This document shows, one piece after another, positions 48,212 to 57,824 of a stretch of 64,000 nt of DNA. The notes beneath the pieces are model-generated. The model was not told where the DNA came from and made no database searches. It saw only the letters and a list, made by a program, of their open reading frames with translations. Made by a program: the position numbers and the translations under genes. The DNA is from Mesorhizobium sp. (lineage in GTDB: Bacteria; Pseudomonadota; Alphaproteobacteria; Rhizobiales; Rhizobiaceae). The stretch covers positions 1 through 64,000 of the forward strand of contig NZ_JAEULZ010000018.1 of NCBI RefSeq assembly GCF_016793485.1. The letters run 5' to 3'. Positions within the stretch are counted from its first letter, which is position 1. Each line of letters begins with the position of its first letter.

Positions 48212-50734
48212 ATGTTCGATTTCGGTGACTTGGAGAAGCCAAAAGCTGGCGCAAAACCCACGAATCCTCGCGATATATTTCGCGCTCGACCTTCGGGTAA
48301 GTCGAAAATCAAGGAGTTGTGGCAGGGTCAGGCCGCCGCATTGGATGAATGGTTCAAGCATCCAGATCGCAACACGCTAATTTCCATGTACACGGGCGCT
48401 GGCAAGACATTGGTCGGATGCCTCATTGCACAGAGCCTATTGAATCAAGGGAAGCGCAATGTTGTGTATGCTTGCCCGACCATAGATCTTATTCGACAGA
48501 CGGAAAAAGAGGCTGCTGCTATAGGGCTGCGCACCACTAACTACTATGAACAGAGTTTTTCGAATGACGACTTTGATCAGGGTAAGACCTTTTGCATCAC
48601 TACATATCAGGCACTCCTAACCACCCGTACGAAGTTCCGAGGGCAGCGTCGGCCGGGCGCGATAATATTCGATGACGCACATGTCGGAGAGAGGTTGGTT
48701 AGAGACGCATTCACTATTAGAATCTCTAAATTAGAAAATAGGGACTTGTTTCAGGCGCTCCTGCCAGAATTCGAAGAATCTTTTAGAGAAATATACCAAC
48801 ATCATAGCTTTGACGTCGTTATGGCAGATACCTCTGCGGGGTCGATCGCCTTGTGCCCCCCCACTGGAATTTATGCCAGGAGCGAACGTATCCAATCAAT
48901 TCTAGAGCGATATGCGCCGCAGAGCTTTAAGATCGAACTTCCTTTTGACTACTTGAAAGGACATATCGCTTGTTGTGCGGTCACCGTGAGTAAAAACCTG
49001 ATCGAATTAACGCCGCCGTTCCTCCCATCAATGCACATAGCTGCACTTGAAGACAACTCGATCCCAAAGGTCTTCCTGTCGGCCACTGTTCAGTCGCGTG
49101 GGGACATTGTCCGTGCCTTTGGCAAATCACCAGTGGTTATTGAGCCTGAGGTCGACGCGGGACGGGGCGAAAGAGTTCTTCTATTTGGATCAGCGGTTTC
49201 AGCCTTTTCGTCCAAGTTGGAGAACTTTGAGGCTTTGAATAAGCGGCACAAAGTCCTCATTTCGGTGCCAAGTGAGAAGGCGGCGCAGCGATGGGCTCCG
49301 ATTGCAGTTCCGCCAACCGACACCAAGACGTTTACGTCAGAACTTGATCGATTTCGGGCGGCGGCGGCAGGAAAATTCCTGCTCGTTGGACGCTATGACG
49401 GCATCGATCTCCCCGACGATGATTGCCGTATTATGGCTGTAGATGGTCTGCCCGTAGGTACCTCTCAACTTGAACGCTACTCGTTCGATCGCCTTCACCT
49501 GGACTCGGCTTTCTTCGCGCGAATAGCAAACAGAATTACACAGTTATTTGGGCGTATAAACAGAGGAAAAAACGACTATGGCGTCTATATAATTGTGTCA
49601 AAGGACTTTGAGAATTGGGTTAGAAATCTCTCTAATCAAGTGTTTTTTCCTAATATATTGCAGGAGCAAATTCGCCTGTCTGAAGAGTTTTGTGATCAGA
49701 TAAAAGATGGAGCCACCATCGATGTTGTTAATTCTATTATAGATCAAATTATTAGTAGAGATCAAAAATGGATTGAGTACTACAACGCTCAAATTGGCCT
49801 TCGACCTATAGATGACAAGAAAATTGAACAGCGAAATGAATATACCAAGATTGACGACCATTTTGCAAAGCGGGAAGCAAATTTCATTGTGAAGTTCTGG
49901 CAGGGCGACCTAAATGGTGCGGTTCAAGAATTGGAAGCAGATTTCAGCCAAATCCGAGGAGCGAATCCTAAGCTGGCGGGTTGGTACGCCGTTTGGCTTG
50001 GAGTTGTGTACAACGCTATGGGCAACCAAAGCGCGATGTTCGATTGGTTCGATGAGGCGCGCAACCGTTTAGGAGGCAAGCTACCTCTTCCCCGACGCTT
50101 CGCAGAAGAGGCTGGGACCGTACATCCGGAGCGCACAGTGTTAGAAGAGGGGCTGCGACGCTTTTGCGTTGGAAGTCTGCCAGAAGTTATGAAGCGTGCT
50201 CACAAGAGTCGGGACGAGGTAGCGCCAGCGTTTCAAGATGTACCGTATAGGATCGCCGAGGAGGCTGTACGGCAGATGGGGGCCAACCTTGGTTATGAGT
50301 CAATCCGACCTTGCAATGATCTCCATGATGGACCAGACAATCTATGGTTGGACCACCATAAAAAGGTTGCGATTCCGATTGAGTTAAAAACTGACAAAGC
50401 AGGTACTCCCATCAATAGCGAAGAGGTTGGAGAAATATTTCAGCACCTTGAATGGACTAAGAATAACTATGAGGGGTACAATGTGCCAGGTATACTTGTA
50501 TATACCGAGAGCGACGGAGTGACAGGTAGTAGCAATCCGTCGGCTGAGATGTTTTTTATGAACAGAGGCGGCTTATCTTCGCTATGGGAGGAATTTTTTC
50601 ACATAGCACTTCAAATGGCAAAGGTCACAGTTGTCGAGCGATTCGCAAAGGCCGGCGAGATCGGCGATGCTACTAACTGGTCATCACAAGCAATATTTGA
50701 GCGACTGGCCGTCAAGCCGCTGAAAGGGGCATGA
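48212..50734 (+). CDS. SF2 helicase with C-terminal PD-(D/E)xK-like nuclease motif
   Basis: The 840-residue protein has a complete SF2 helicase core: Walker A TGAGKT (61-66), motif II DDAH (154-157, in place of DEAH), motif III SAT (290-292) and motif VI QLFGRINR (444-451). A helical TPR-like region (about 545-650) follows. A C-terminal segment carries GPDNLW with Asp709 and then IELKT with Glu724 and Lys726, the D...ExK layout of a PD-(D/E)xK nuclease. Codons are AT-rich (many ATA, AGA, TTA), unlike the GC-rich neighbours, which indicates horizontal acquisition. A GGGAGGG site is 8 bases upstream of the ATG. No partner gene is present. DNA or RNA unwinding with cleavage, perhaps against phage, is an inference. 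Confidence 0.82.
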   Translation: MFDFGDLEKPKAGAKPTNPRDIFRARPSGKSKIKELWQGQAAALDEWFKHPDRNTLISMYTGAGKTLVGCLIAQSLLNQGKRNVVYACPTIDLIRQTEKEAAAIGLRTTNYYEQSFSNDDFDQGKTFCITTYQALLTTRTKFRGQRRPGAIIFDDAHVGERLVRDAFTIRISKLENRDLFQALLPEFEESFREIYQHHSFDVVMADTSAGSIALCPPTGIYARSERIQSILERYAPQSFKIELPFDYLKGHIACCAVTVSKNLIELTPPFLPSMHIAALEDNSIPKVFLSATVQSRGDIVRAFGKSPVVIEPEVDAGRGERVLLFGSAVSAFSSKLENFEALNKRHKVLISVPSEKAAQRWAPIAVPPTDTKTFTSELDRFRAAAAGKFLLVGRYDGIDLPDDDCRIMAVDGLPVGTSQLERYSFDRLHLDSAFFARIANRITQLFGRINRGKNDYGVYIIVSKDFENWVRNLSNQVFFPNILQEQIRLSEEFCDQIKDGATIDVVNSIIDQIISRDQKWIEYYNAQIGLRPIDDKKIEQRNEYTKIDDHFAKREANFIVKFWQGDLNGAVQELEADFSQIRGANPKLAGWYAVWLGVVYNAMGNQSAMFDWFDEARNRLGGKLPLPRRFAEEAGTVHPERTVLEEGLRRFCVGSLPEVMKRAHKSRDEVAPAFQDVPYRIAEEAVRQMGANLGYESIRPCNDLHDGPDNLWLDHHKKVAIPIELKTDKAGTPINSEEVGEIFQHLEWTKNNYEGYNVPGILVYTESDGVTGSSNPSAEMFFMNRGGLSSLWEEFFHIALQMAKVTVVERFAKAGEIGDATNWSSQAIFERLAVKPLKGA

Positions 50735-50744
50735 ACTCTCGTTC

Positions 50745-52559
50745 TCAATCGCCCATCTTGAGCGCCTGAATAAACGCTTCCTGCGGGATGTCGACCTTGC
50801 CGAACTGGCGCATGCGCTTCTTGCCTTCCTTCTGCTTTTCCAGAAGCTTGCGCTTGCGGGTGACGTCGCCGCCGTAGCATTTCGCCGTCACGTCCTTCCT
50901 CAGCGCCGAGATCGTCTCGCGGGCGATGATGCGGCCGCCGATGGCCGCCTGGATCGGAATCTTGAACATGTGCTGCGGGATCAGCTCCTTGAGCTTCTCG
51001 CACATGACGCGGCCGCGCTTTTCCGCCGCCGTGCGGTGGACCAGCATGGAGAGCGCGTCGACCGGCTCGTCGTTGACGAGGATCGACATCTTGACCAGGT
51101 CGCCCTCGCGGTAGTCGGTGAGGTGGTAGTCGAAGCTGGCGTAGCCCTTGGAGATCGACTTCAGCCGGTCGTAGAAGTCGAACACGACCTCGTTGAGCGG
51201 CAGGTCGTAGACCAGCATGGCGCGCTTGCCGACATAGGAGAGATCGGCCTGGATGCCGCGCCGGTCCTGGCAGAGCTTCAGGATGCCGCCGAGATAGTCG
51301 TCGGGCGTGAGGATGGTGGCGCGGATCCACGGCTCCTCGATGGTCGCGATCTTGACGAGGTCCGGCATGTCGGCCGGGTTGTGCAGTTCCTTCTGCGTGC
51401 CGTCGTTGAGGTTCATGCGGTAGACGACCGACGGCGCGGTGGCGATGAGGTCGAGGTCGAACTCGCGCTCCAGCCGCTCCTGGATGATCTCCAGATGCAA
51501 GAGGCCGAGGAAGCCGCAGCGGAAGCCGAAGCCGAGCGCGGCCGATGTCTCCATCTCGAAGGAGAAGCTGGCGTCGTTGAGGCGCAGCTTGCCCATCGCC
51601 GAGCGCAGATCCTCGAAGTCTGCCGCGTCGACCGGGAAGAGGCCGCAGAAGACGACCGGCTGCGCGGGCTTGAAGCCGGGGAGTGCTGCGGCCGTCGGGC
51701 GGCGGTCCTCGGTGATGGTGTCGCCGACGCGGGTGTCGGCCACTTCCTTGATGGACGCCGTGATGAAGCCGAACTCGCCGGGGCCGATCTCGTCGGCCTG
51801 CACCATCTTGGGCGTGAAGAAGCCGGTGCGCTCGACGGGATATTTCGCGCCGGTGCCCATCATGCGGATGGTCTGGCCCTTCCTGAGCACGCCCTCGATG
51901 ACGCGCACGAGCACGATGACGCCGAGATAGGCGTCGTACCAGCTGTCGACCAGCATCGCCTTGAGCGGGGCCTTCTCGCCGCCCTCGCTCTTCGGCGCGG
52001 GCAGCTGCTTGACGATGGCCTCCAGCACGTCGGGCACGCCGAGGCCGGTCTTGGCCGAGATCATGACGGCCTGGGACGCGTCGATGCCGATGACTTCCTC
52101 GACCTGCTCGCGGATGCGCTCGGGCTCGGCGGCGGGGAGGTCGACCTTGTTGAGGACGACGACGATCTCGTGGTTGTTGTCGATGGCCTGGTAGACGTTG
52201 GCGAGCGTCTGGGCTTCCACGCCCTGCGACGCGTCGACGACGAGCAGCGAGCCCTCGCAGGCCGCTAGAGAGCGCGACACCTCGTAGGCGAAGTCGACAT
52301 GGCCGGGGGTGTCGATGAGGTTGAGGATGTAGGTCTCGCCGTCATGTGCCTTGTAGGTCAGGCGCACGGTCTGCGCCTTGATGGTGATGCCGCGCTCCTT
52401 CTCGATCTCCATGTTGTCGAGAACCTGCTCCTTACCCGCCATCTCGCGCTCGTCCAGCCCGCCGGTGAGCTGGATGAGCCGGTCGGCGAGCGTCGACTTG
52501 CCGTGGTCGATATGGGCAACGATGGAGAAGTTGCGGATGTTCTTGATGGGCGTGGACAT
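50745..52559 (-). CDS. lepA: elongation factor 4 (back-translocase)
   Basis: The 604-residue translational GTPase has G1 [13 protein letters not shown] (15-27), G2/G3 [13 protein letters not shown] and [18 protein letters not shown], and G4 VLNKVD. The LepA-specific C-terminal domain ([20 protein letters not shown]) follows. It acts on stalled or ionically stressed ribosomes. The start [18 protein letters not shown] at 52559 is certain, and the long open frame upstream to 53447 runs antisense to rpe. Its stop is 10 bases from the convergent helicase-nuclease gene. Confidence 0.97.
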   Translation of the reverse strand: MSTPIKNIRNFSIVAHIDHGKSTLADRLIQLTGGLDEREMAGKEQVLDNMEIEKERGITIKAQTVRLTYKAHDGETYILNLIDTPGHVDFAYEVSRSLAACEGSLLVVDASQGVEAQTLANVYQAIDNNHEIVVVLNKVDLPAAEPERIREQVEEVIGIDASQAVMISAKTGLGVPDVLEAIVKQLPAPKSEGGEKAPLKAMLVDSWYDAYLGVIVLVRVIEGVLRKGQTIRMMGTGAKYPVERTGFFTPKMVQADEIGPGEFGFITASIKEVADTRVGDTITEDRRPTAAALPGFKPAQPVVFCGLFPVDAADFEDLRSAMGKLRLNDASFSFEMETSAALGFGFRCGFLGLLHLEIIQERLEREFDLDLIATAPSVVYRMNLNDGTQKELHNPADMPDLVKIATIEEPWIRATILTPDDYLGGILKLCQDRRGIQADLSYVGKRAMLVYDLPLNEVVFDFYDRLKSISKGYASFDYHLTDYREGDLVKMSILVNDEPVDALSMLVHRTAAEKRGRVMCEKLKELIPQHMFKIPIQAAIGGRIIARETISALRKDVTAKCYGGDVTRKRKLLEKQKEGKKRMRQFGKVDIPQEAFIQALKMGD

Positions 52560-52658
52560 GCGCGGCGCTTTAGCAGGCGGGCTTTTGTTCCACAAGCGCG
52601 GGCGGGAAAGCCTGCGCGCAGGCCTTGACGCGGCGGCAGGACGGCGACATGGGAGGGC

Positions 52659-53333
52659 ATGAGCAAAACGATCATCGCGCCGTCGGTGCTTTCGGCGGAT
52701 TTCTCGCGGCTGGGCGATGAGGTCGAGGCAATCGACCGCGCCGGCGCCGACTGGATCCATCTCGACGTGATGGACGGGCATTTCGTGCCCAACATCACCT
52801 TCGGCCCACCCGTCATCAAGGCGATCCGGGGGCGGACGAAGAAACCGTTCGATGCGCATCTGATGATTGCGCCGACGGATGCCTATCTGGCCGCCTTTGC
52901 CGACGCGGGCTGCGACAACATCACGGTGCACGCGGAGGCCGGTCCGCATCTCGACCGCTCGCTGCACGCCATCCGCGAGCTCGGCAAGACGGCGGGCGTG
53001 GCGATCAATCCCGCAACGCCCGAAAGCGCGATCGAATATGTGCTCGACCGGCTGAGCCTGATCCTGGTGATGACGGTCAACCCCGGCTTCGGCGGCCAGA
53101 GCTTCATCAACGCCATGGTCGACAAGGTCCGGCGGGTGAAGGCGCTGATCGGGGATCGGCCGATCCGCATCGAGATCGACGGCGGCGTTGCGCCGGACAC
53201 CGCGCCGCTGGTCGTGGCGGCGGGCGCCGACGTGCTGGTCGCCGGCAGCGCGATCTTCAAGGGCGGTAAGGAGGACAGCTACCGCGCCCAGATCGCGTCG
53301 ATCAGGCAGGCGGCGGACGCGGCGCGGCGGTAG
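52659..53333 (+). CDS. rpe: ribulose-phosphate 3-epimerase
   Basis: The 224-residue barrel enzyme has [39 protein letters not shown] (metal and catalytic Asp), [13 protein letters not shown] and [20 protein letters not shown]. It interconverts ribulose-5-phosphate and xylulose-5-phosphate in the pentose phosphate pathway. It is divergent from lepA across 99 bases. Confidence 0.96.
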   Translation: MSKTIIAPSVLSADFSRLGDEVEAIDRAGADWIHLDVMDGHFVPNITFGPPVIKAIRGRTKKPFDAHLMIAPTDAYLAAFADAGCDNITVHAEAGPHLDRSLHAIRELGKTAGVAINPATPESAIEYVLDRLSLILVMTVNPGFGGQSFINAMVDKVRRVKALIGDRPIRIEIDGGVAPDTAPLVVAAGADVLVAGSAIFKGGKEDSYRAQIASIRQAADAARR

Positions 53334-53477
53334 GCCGGGCTGAGAATCCCGCCGGCCGGAGCGCTGAGCCTCCAGCGCCGCGCTGGATTGTCCGAGATAG
53401 TGCTGCTGTACCGGACAGCTTTGCGCGTTACGCCAGCAGCACGACATTGCGAAGCCCTTTGCAGTTCAAGACGTCCC

Positions 53478-53506
53478 TTGACAGCGGCAGGCACGACCTC
53501 TATTTA
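53478..53506 (+). promoter_or_regulatory. sigma-70-type promoter of the ArsR-SRPBCC-GST operon
   Basis: A consensus -35 TTGACA (53478-53483) and a -10 TATTTA (53501-53506) are separated by 17 bases, 35 bases before the ArsR start codon. The -10 runs into the operator that begins at 53503. Confidence 0.8.
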
Positions 53507-53536
53507 ACCAACCAGTTAATTAACCTTGTGGTTAAA
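53503..53536. promoter_or_regulatory. 34-bp symmetric operator of the ArsR regulator
   Basis: Outer arms TTTAACCA (53503-53510) and TGGTTAAA (53529-53536) share the exact centre of the inner palindrome GTTAATTAAC (53515-53524). The element overlaps the -10 box and ends four bases before the ArsR start codon at 53541. That is where an autorepressing ArsR-family dimer would block transcription. Confidence 0.78.
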
Positions 53537-53540
53537 TTCT

Positions 53541-53882
53541 ATGTCAACCGACAGACTCAGCCTCGCCTTCTCGGCACTCGCCGACCCCACACGCCGCGCC
53601 ATCGTGGCCCGGCTCGCGCTTGGCGAAGCGACCGTGTCCGAACTTGCCGCGCCGTTCGACATGAGCATGCCGGCAGTATCCAAGCACCTTCGGGTGCTGG
53701 AACGCTCCGGGCTTATCGAGCAAAGCCAGGAGGCACAGTTCCGACCGCGCCGGTTGAGGCCGGAACCGTTTCGCGAGCTTGCCGGTTGGATGGAGGAATA
53801 CCGCCGGTTCTGGGATGCAAAGCTCGACGACCTCGATGCCTATCTCAAGGAAATCCAGAAGGAGGATGGCGATGAGCGCTGA
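53541..53882 (+). CDS. ArsR-family transcriptional regulator
   Basis: The 113-residue winged-helix protein has the ArsR start LSLAFSALADPTRRAIVARL, recognition region FDMSMPAVSKHLRVLERSGL and a helical C-terminus rich in charged residues. No metal-binding ELCVCD-type cysteine motif is present, so it is of the non-metal class often paired with SRPBCC genes. The ATG at 53541 fits the operator position. The next gene starts 11 bases inside its 3' end. Confidence 0.92.
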   Translation: MSTDRLSLAFSALADPTRRAIVARLALGEATVSELAAPFDMSMPAVSKHLRVLERSGLIEQSQEAQFRPRRLRPEPFRELAGWMEEYRRFWDAKLDDLDAYLKEIQKEDGDER

Positions 53883-54351
53883 GGCAAGTGCGAAACCTGG
53901 ACCCGAACTGACGATCCGGCGCGTCTTCGACGCACCCATGAAGCTCGTGTTCGACTGCTGGACACAGAAGCAGCATATGTCGAAGTGGTTCTTTCCGAAG
54001 GACTTCACGGTGCCCTTGTCGCAGGCCGATGTGCGCACCGGCGGCTCCTACCGGTCCTGCCTTCGCGCGCCCGACGGCACCGATCATTGGGTAACCGGCA
54101 CCTACAAGGAAGTGACGCCGCACGATCGCCTCGTCTTCACGCATGCCTGGGAGGACGAGACGGGCCAACCCAAGCACGAGACGCTTGTGACCATAACCCT
54201 GAAGGACCTCGGAAACGGCCGCACGCAACTGACCTTCCACCAGGCATTCTTCCCCTCGGAAGCGTCACGCGATGGCCACGCCGACGGCTGGAACGAAACC
54301 TTCGAAAACCTCGAAGCCTATCTGGCACGCAAGGAGGAGGCGTTCTCATGA
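53872..54351 (+). CDS. SRPBCC/AHSA1-family protein
   Basis: The 159-residue protein is an AHSA1-like START-fold ligand-binding domain: LTIRRVFDAPMKLVFDCWTQ, WFFPKDFTVPLSQADVRTGG, ending GWNETFENLEAYLARKE. GGAGG lies 6 bases before its ATG inside the ArsR gene. ArsR-SRPBCC pairs are common, and the SRPBCC protein is often thought to bind or process a hydrophobic ligand. It ends in an ATGA overlap with the GST gene. Confidence 0.92.
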   Translation: MSAEASAKPGPELTIRRVFDAPMKLVFDCWTQKQHMSKWFFPKDFTVPLSQADVRTGGSYRSCLRAPDGTDHWVTGTYKEVTPHDRLVFTHAWEDETGQPKHETLVTITLKDLGNGRTQLTFHQAFFPSEASRDGHADGWNETFENLEAYLARKEEAFS

Positions 54352-54932
54352 AGCTCTACATCACCCCGGGCGCATGCAGCCTCGCCGACCACATAGCTCT
54401 GACCGAGGCGGGAATCCCCGTAGACCTGATCAAGGTCGACCTGCCAACCCACAGAACGGAGCATGGCGAAGACTTCACGACGGTAAACCCCAAGGGATAC
54501 GTGCCCGCGCTGGTCCTCGATGACGGCGAAGTGCTGACTGAAAACGTAGCGATCATTGACTGGGTCGCAGGCCAGGCGCCAAAACTCACGCCGCCCGGGG
54601 CTCTTGGAAGGACGCGCAACATCGAGATGCTGGCGTTTCTCACGACGGAGGTGCATCGCCCCTTCATGCGCTTCATGTTCTCTCCCGCAGACGCGGAGAA
54701 AGAAGCGGCTCGCGCGGCGATAGACGCTCGCCTGACGCATCTCGCCGGGCGGATCGAGGGCGATTACCTGTTCGGCGACACCTTCAGCGGAGCCGACGCG
54801 TTGTTCTACGTCATGGTGCGCTGGGCGCGGGACGGCGGGTTCGAGCTGGACGACAGGCTGCTGGCATTTGCCGACCGGGTCGAGGCCCGACCGACCGTGC
54901 GGGCGACGCTGACGGCAGAGGGCATCGCCTGA
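54348..54932 (+). CDS. glutathione S-transferase family protein
   Basis: The 194-residue protein has a thioredoxin-fold N-terminal domain (MKLYITPGACSLADHIALTE, with the cis-proline VNPKGYVPALVLDDGEVLTE and the glutathione-binding ENVAII) and a helical C-terminal domain (DTFSGADALFYVMVRWARDG). The serine/cysteine at TPGACSL suits the beta-class bacterial GSTs. It is the third gene of the ArsR operon, which suggests response to an electrophile or toxic organic compound. Confidence 0.93.
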   Translation: MKLYITPGACSLADHIALTEAGIPVDLIKVDLPTHRTEHGEDFTTVNPKGYVPALVLDDGEVLTENVAIIDWVAGQAPKLTPPGALGRTRNIEMLAFLTTEVHRPFMRFMFSPADAEKEAARAAIDARLTHLAGRIEGDYLFGDTFSGADALFYVMVRWARDGGFELDDRLLAFADRVEARPTVRATLTAEGIA

Positions 54933-55009
54933 CCGGACGAAGGTCCATGCCTTTCTCGACACGGCCGCCGCGCGTCGCTATATAGCCGGCCATCCAACGG
55001 AATCCCGAT

Positions 55010-56602
55010 ATGGCCGAAGACATCAGCCGGGCGGTGGCCCGCCGCCGCACCTTTGCGATCATCGCCCACCCCGACGCCGGCAAGACGACGCTGACCGAGA
55101 AGCTGCTGTTGTTCGGCGGCGCGATCCAGCTCGCGGGCGAGGTGAAGGCCAAGAAGGACCGCATGAACACGCGCTCCGACTGGATGAAGATCGAGCGCGA
55201 GCGCGGCATCTCGGTCGTCACCTCGGTGATGACGTTCGAATATGGCGACAACGTCTTCAACCTGCTCGACACGCCCGGCCACGAGGATTTCGCCGACGAC
55301 ACCTATCGCACGCTGTCGGCGGTCGACTCGGCCGTCATGGTCATCGACGCCGCCAAGGGCATCGAGCCGCGCACGCTGAAGCTGTTCGAGGTGTGCCGCC
55401 TGCGCGACATCCCGATCGTCACCTTCGTCAACAAGATGGACCGCGAGGCGCGCAACACATTCGAGATCCTGGACGAAATCGAGCAGAAGCTGGCGCTGGA
55501 CACCGCGCCGATCACCTGGCCGATCGGACAGGGCAAGACGTTCTCGGGCACCTATCATCTTGCGCAGAATGCGGTGAGGCGCGGCGACGCCGAAGCCGAG
55601 CGCACCAAGGTCAACGGCGCCGACTCCGAGAATGTTGCCGGCCTGCTGCCGGAAAACGAGCGGGCGACGCTGATCGAGGAACTCGAACTCGCGCGCGAGG
55701 CCTGCCGTCCCTTCGACATGAAGGCGTTTCGCGAGGGCCATCTGACACCGGTCTATTTCGGCTCGGCGCTGCGCAATTTCGGTGTGCGCGACCTGATCGA
55801 AGGGCTCGGCGACTACGCGCCGCCGCCACGCGACCAGGAGGCGGATACGCGCGTCGTGCACGCCACCGAACCGAAGATGACCAGCTTCGTGTTCAAGATC
55901 CAGGCCAACATGGACCCGAACCATCGCGACCGCATCGCTTTCGTGCGTGTGTGCTCGGGTACGCTGGAGCGCGGCATGAAGGCCAAGCTGGTGCGCACCG
56001 GCAAGCCGATGTCACTGAGCGCGCCGCAGTTCTTCTTCGCGCGTAGCCGCATCACCGCCGACGAGGCCTATGCCGGCGACGTGGTGGGCATTCCCAACCA
56101 CGGCACGCTGCGCATCGGCGACACGCTGACCGAGGGCGAGGATATCCTCTTCCGCGGCGTGCCCAACTTCGCGCCTGAAATCCTGCGCCGCGTTCGCCTC
56201 GGCGACGCGATGAAAGCCAAGAAGCTGAAGGAAGCTCTGCAGCAGATGGCCGAGGAAGGCGTCGTGCAGCTCTTCCAGCCGGAGGACGGCTCGCCGGCCA
56301 TCGTCGGCGTCGTCGGCGCGCTGCAGCTCGACGTGCTGAAGGAAAGGCTGAACGTCGAATACGGCCTGCCGGTCGATTTCGAGGTGGCGCGTTTCTCCGT
56401 CTGCCGCTGGATTTCCGGCGACAACAAGCTCGACGTGGAGCGCTTCATCGAGAGCCATCGCGGCGACATCGCGCGCGACCTCGACGGCGACCCGGTTTTC
56501 CTCGCCCCGCACGAGTTTGGCCTGAACTACGAGGCCGACCGCTGGAAGGATATCCGCTTCGCGGCGATCAAGGACTATCAGGTCCGCGACAAGGCCGCGT
56601 AA
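55010..56602 (+). CDS. prfC: peptide chain release factor 3
   Basis: The 530-residue GTPase has G1 AHPDAGKTTLTEKLL (from residue 19), RERGISVVTSVMTFEYGDN, DTPGHEDFADDTYRTL and VTFVNKMDREARN, in the RF3 order and length. RF3 recycles RF1/RF2 from ribosomes after termination. It has its own promoter region of about 77 bases. Confidence 0.96.
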   Translation: MAEDISRAVARRRTFAIIAHPDAGKTTLTEKLLLFGGAIQLAGEVKAKKDRMNTRSDWMKIERERGISVVTSVMTFEYGDNVFNLLDTPGHEDFADDTYRTLSAVDSAVMVIDAAKGIEPRTLKLFEVCRLRDIPIVTFVNKMDREARNTFEILDEIEQKLALDTAPITWPIGQGKTFSGTYHLAQNAVRRGDAEAERTKVNGADSENVAGLLPENERATLIEELELAREACRPFDMKAFREGHLTPVYFGSALRNFGVRDLIEGLGDYAPPPRDQEADTRVVHATEPKMTSFVFKIQANMDPNHRDRIAFVRVCSGTLERGMKAKLVRTGKPMSLSAPQFFFARSRITADEAYAGDVVGIPNHGTLRIGDTLTEGEDILFRGVPNFAPEILRRVRLGDAMKAKKLKEALQQMAEEGVVQLFQPEDGSPAIVGVVGALQLDVLKERLNVEYGLPVDFEVARFSVCRWISGDNKLDVERFIESHRGDIARDLDGDPVFLAPHEFGLNYEADRWKDIRFAAIKDYQVRDKAA

Positions 56603-56627
56603 GGACGGGTTTCGGGAACGCCGGGGC

Positions 56628-57815
56628 ATGCTAGGGTTTGGCCGAAAGAGCGGTTCGGACAGGCCCATGATCGATGCTTCGGCGATAGACGACCTCATCG
56701 ACTGGATGATCGACGGCGCGCGTCCCGGAGGCCTCGACCGGACGCTCGACGGTATCGGCCGCCGCCTGACGGGCGCGGGCCTGCCGATCGGGCGCTTCGC
56801 GCTGTTCATCTCGACCCTGCATCCCAACGTCGCCGGCCGGCGCTTCCTGTGGGCGCCAGAGACCGGGGTAAAAATGGCAGCAGGCGGGATAGACCTCTAT
56901 TCCCGCGACGAATACGTCAAGAACCCGCTGCCGGTCGTCACGTCCAAGCAGGTGACCATCCGCCGCCGGCTGACCAATCCGAACATGTTGTCGGACTACC
57001 TGATCCTCGGGGAACTGGTGGCCGAGGGGTTCACCGACTATGTCGCCCAGCCGCTGATCTTCACGACGGGGGAGACGCACGCCGTCACGTGGTCGACAAA
57101 GCATAAGGATGGCTGGAGCGACGAGGCTATCGCCGTGCTCGAGCGCGTCCGCCGACCCCTGGCGCGGCTGGTGGAGGCCTATGTTCTTCGGCTCGATGCC
57201 GCCTCGATCATCTCGGCCTATGTCGGGAGAAACAGCGGCGAGCAGATCCTACAGGGCCGCATCCATCGCGGCGACGGCGAGGAGATCGACGCGGCGATCC
57301 TGTTCACCGACCTGATCGGCTTTGCGACGCTTTCCAGCACGCGGTCGGGCGGTGAACTGGTGACGCTGCTCAACGCCGCCTATGACGTGATGGTTCCGCC
57401 CGTAGAGGTGCATGGCGGCGAAATCCTGAAGTTCCTCGGCGACGGGTTCTTCGCGATCTTTCCCTATGGAAAGGGCGTGACGCTTGCCGGAGCCGTGAAG
57501 GCGGCGAGCGAGACGGTGATGGAAGGCGAAAAGGCGCTTGCCGAGTCCGAGGTCGGGAAGATGGTCGGCTTCCGCTCCGCCATCCATGCCGGCCGTTTTC
57601 TCTACGGCAATATCGGCGGAGCCAACCGGTTGGATTTCACGGCGATCGGCCAGCCGGTGAACTACGCGGCTCGCCTGCTATCAGCCGCTTCAGACCTCGA
57701 CCAGCCACGCGTTGCCTCGGCGGCTGCTCTCGAACATCTCTGCCTGCCGCCCAGACTGGTCGCGGAGGTCGCATTCAAGGGGTTTGACGGGCTGCAGCCG
57801 GTCTACGCGTACTGA
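56628..57815 (+). CDS. class III adenylate/guanylate cyclase-domain protein
   Basis: The 395-residue protein has a C-terminal cyclase homology domain (about 218-395) with both metal-binding aspartates: Asp228 in AAILFTDLIGFATLSS and Asp272 in EILKFLGDGFFAIFP. AIHAGRFLYGNIGGANRLDF and TAIGQPVNYAARL follow. The N-terminal 200 residues form a sensory-like domain of no recognised family. No membrane helices are evident. An alternative start is the ATG at 56667. Nucleotide specificity (ATP or GTP) is not certain by eye. Confidence 0.88.
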   Translation: MLGFGRKSGSDRPMIDASAIDDLIDWMIDGARPGGLDRTLDGIGRRLTGAGLPIGRFALFISTLHPNVAGRRFLWAPETGVKMAAGGIDLYSRDEYVKNPLPVVTSKQVTIRRRLTNPNMLSDYLILGELVAEGFTDYVAQPLIFTTGETHAVTWSTKHKDGWSDEAIAVLERVRRPLARLVEAYVLRLDAASIISAYVGRNSGEQILQGRIHRGDGEEIDAAILFTDLIGFATLSSTRSGGELVTLLNAAYDVMVPPVEVHGGEILKFLGDGFFAIFPYGKGVTLAGAVKAASETVMEGEKALAESEVGKMVGFRSAIHAGRFLYGNIGGANRLDFTAIGQPVNYAARLLSAASDLDQPRVASAAALEHLCLPPRLVAEVAFKGFDGLQPVYAY

Positions 57816-57824
57816 CGGTTTCTG

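Noticed and set aside
50745..53447. 900-codon continuous minus-strand frame joining lepA to an upstream extension
   Set aside because: The part beyond 52559 is antisense to rpe, and LepA proteins start at the ATG at 52559. The extension is a GC-rich shadow.
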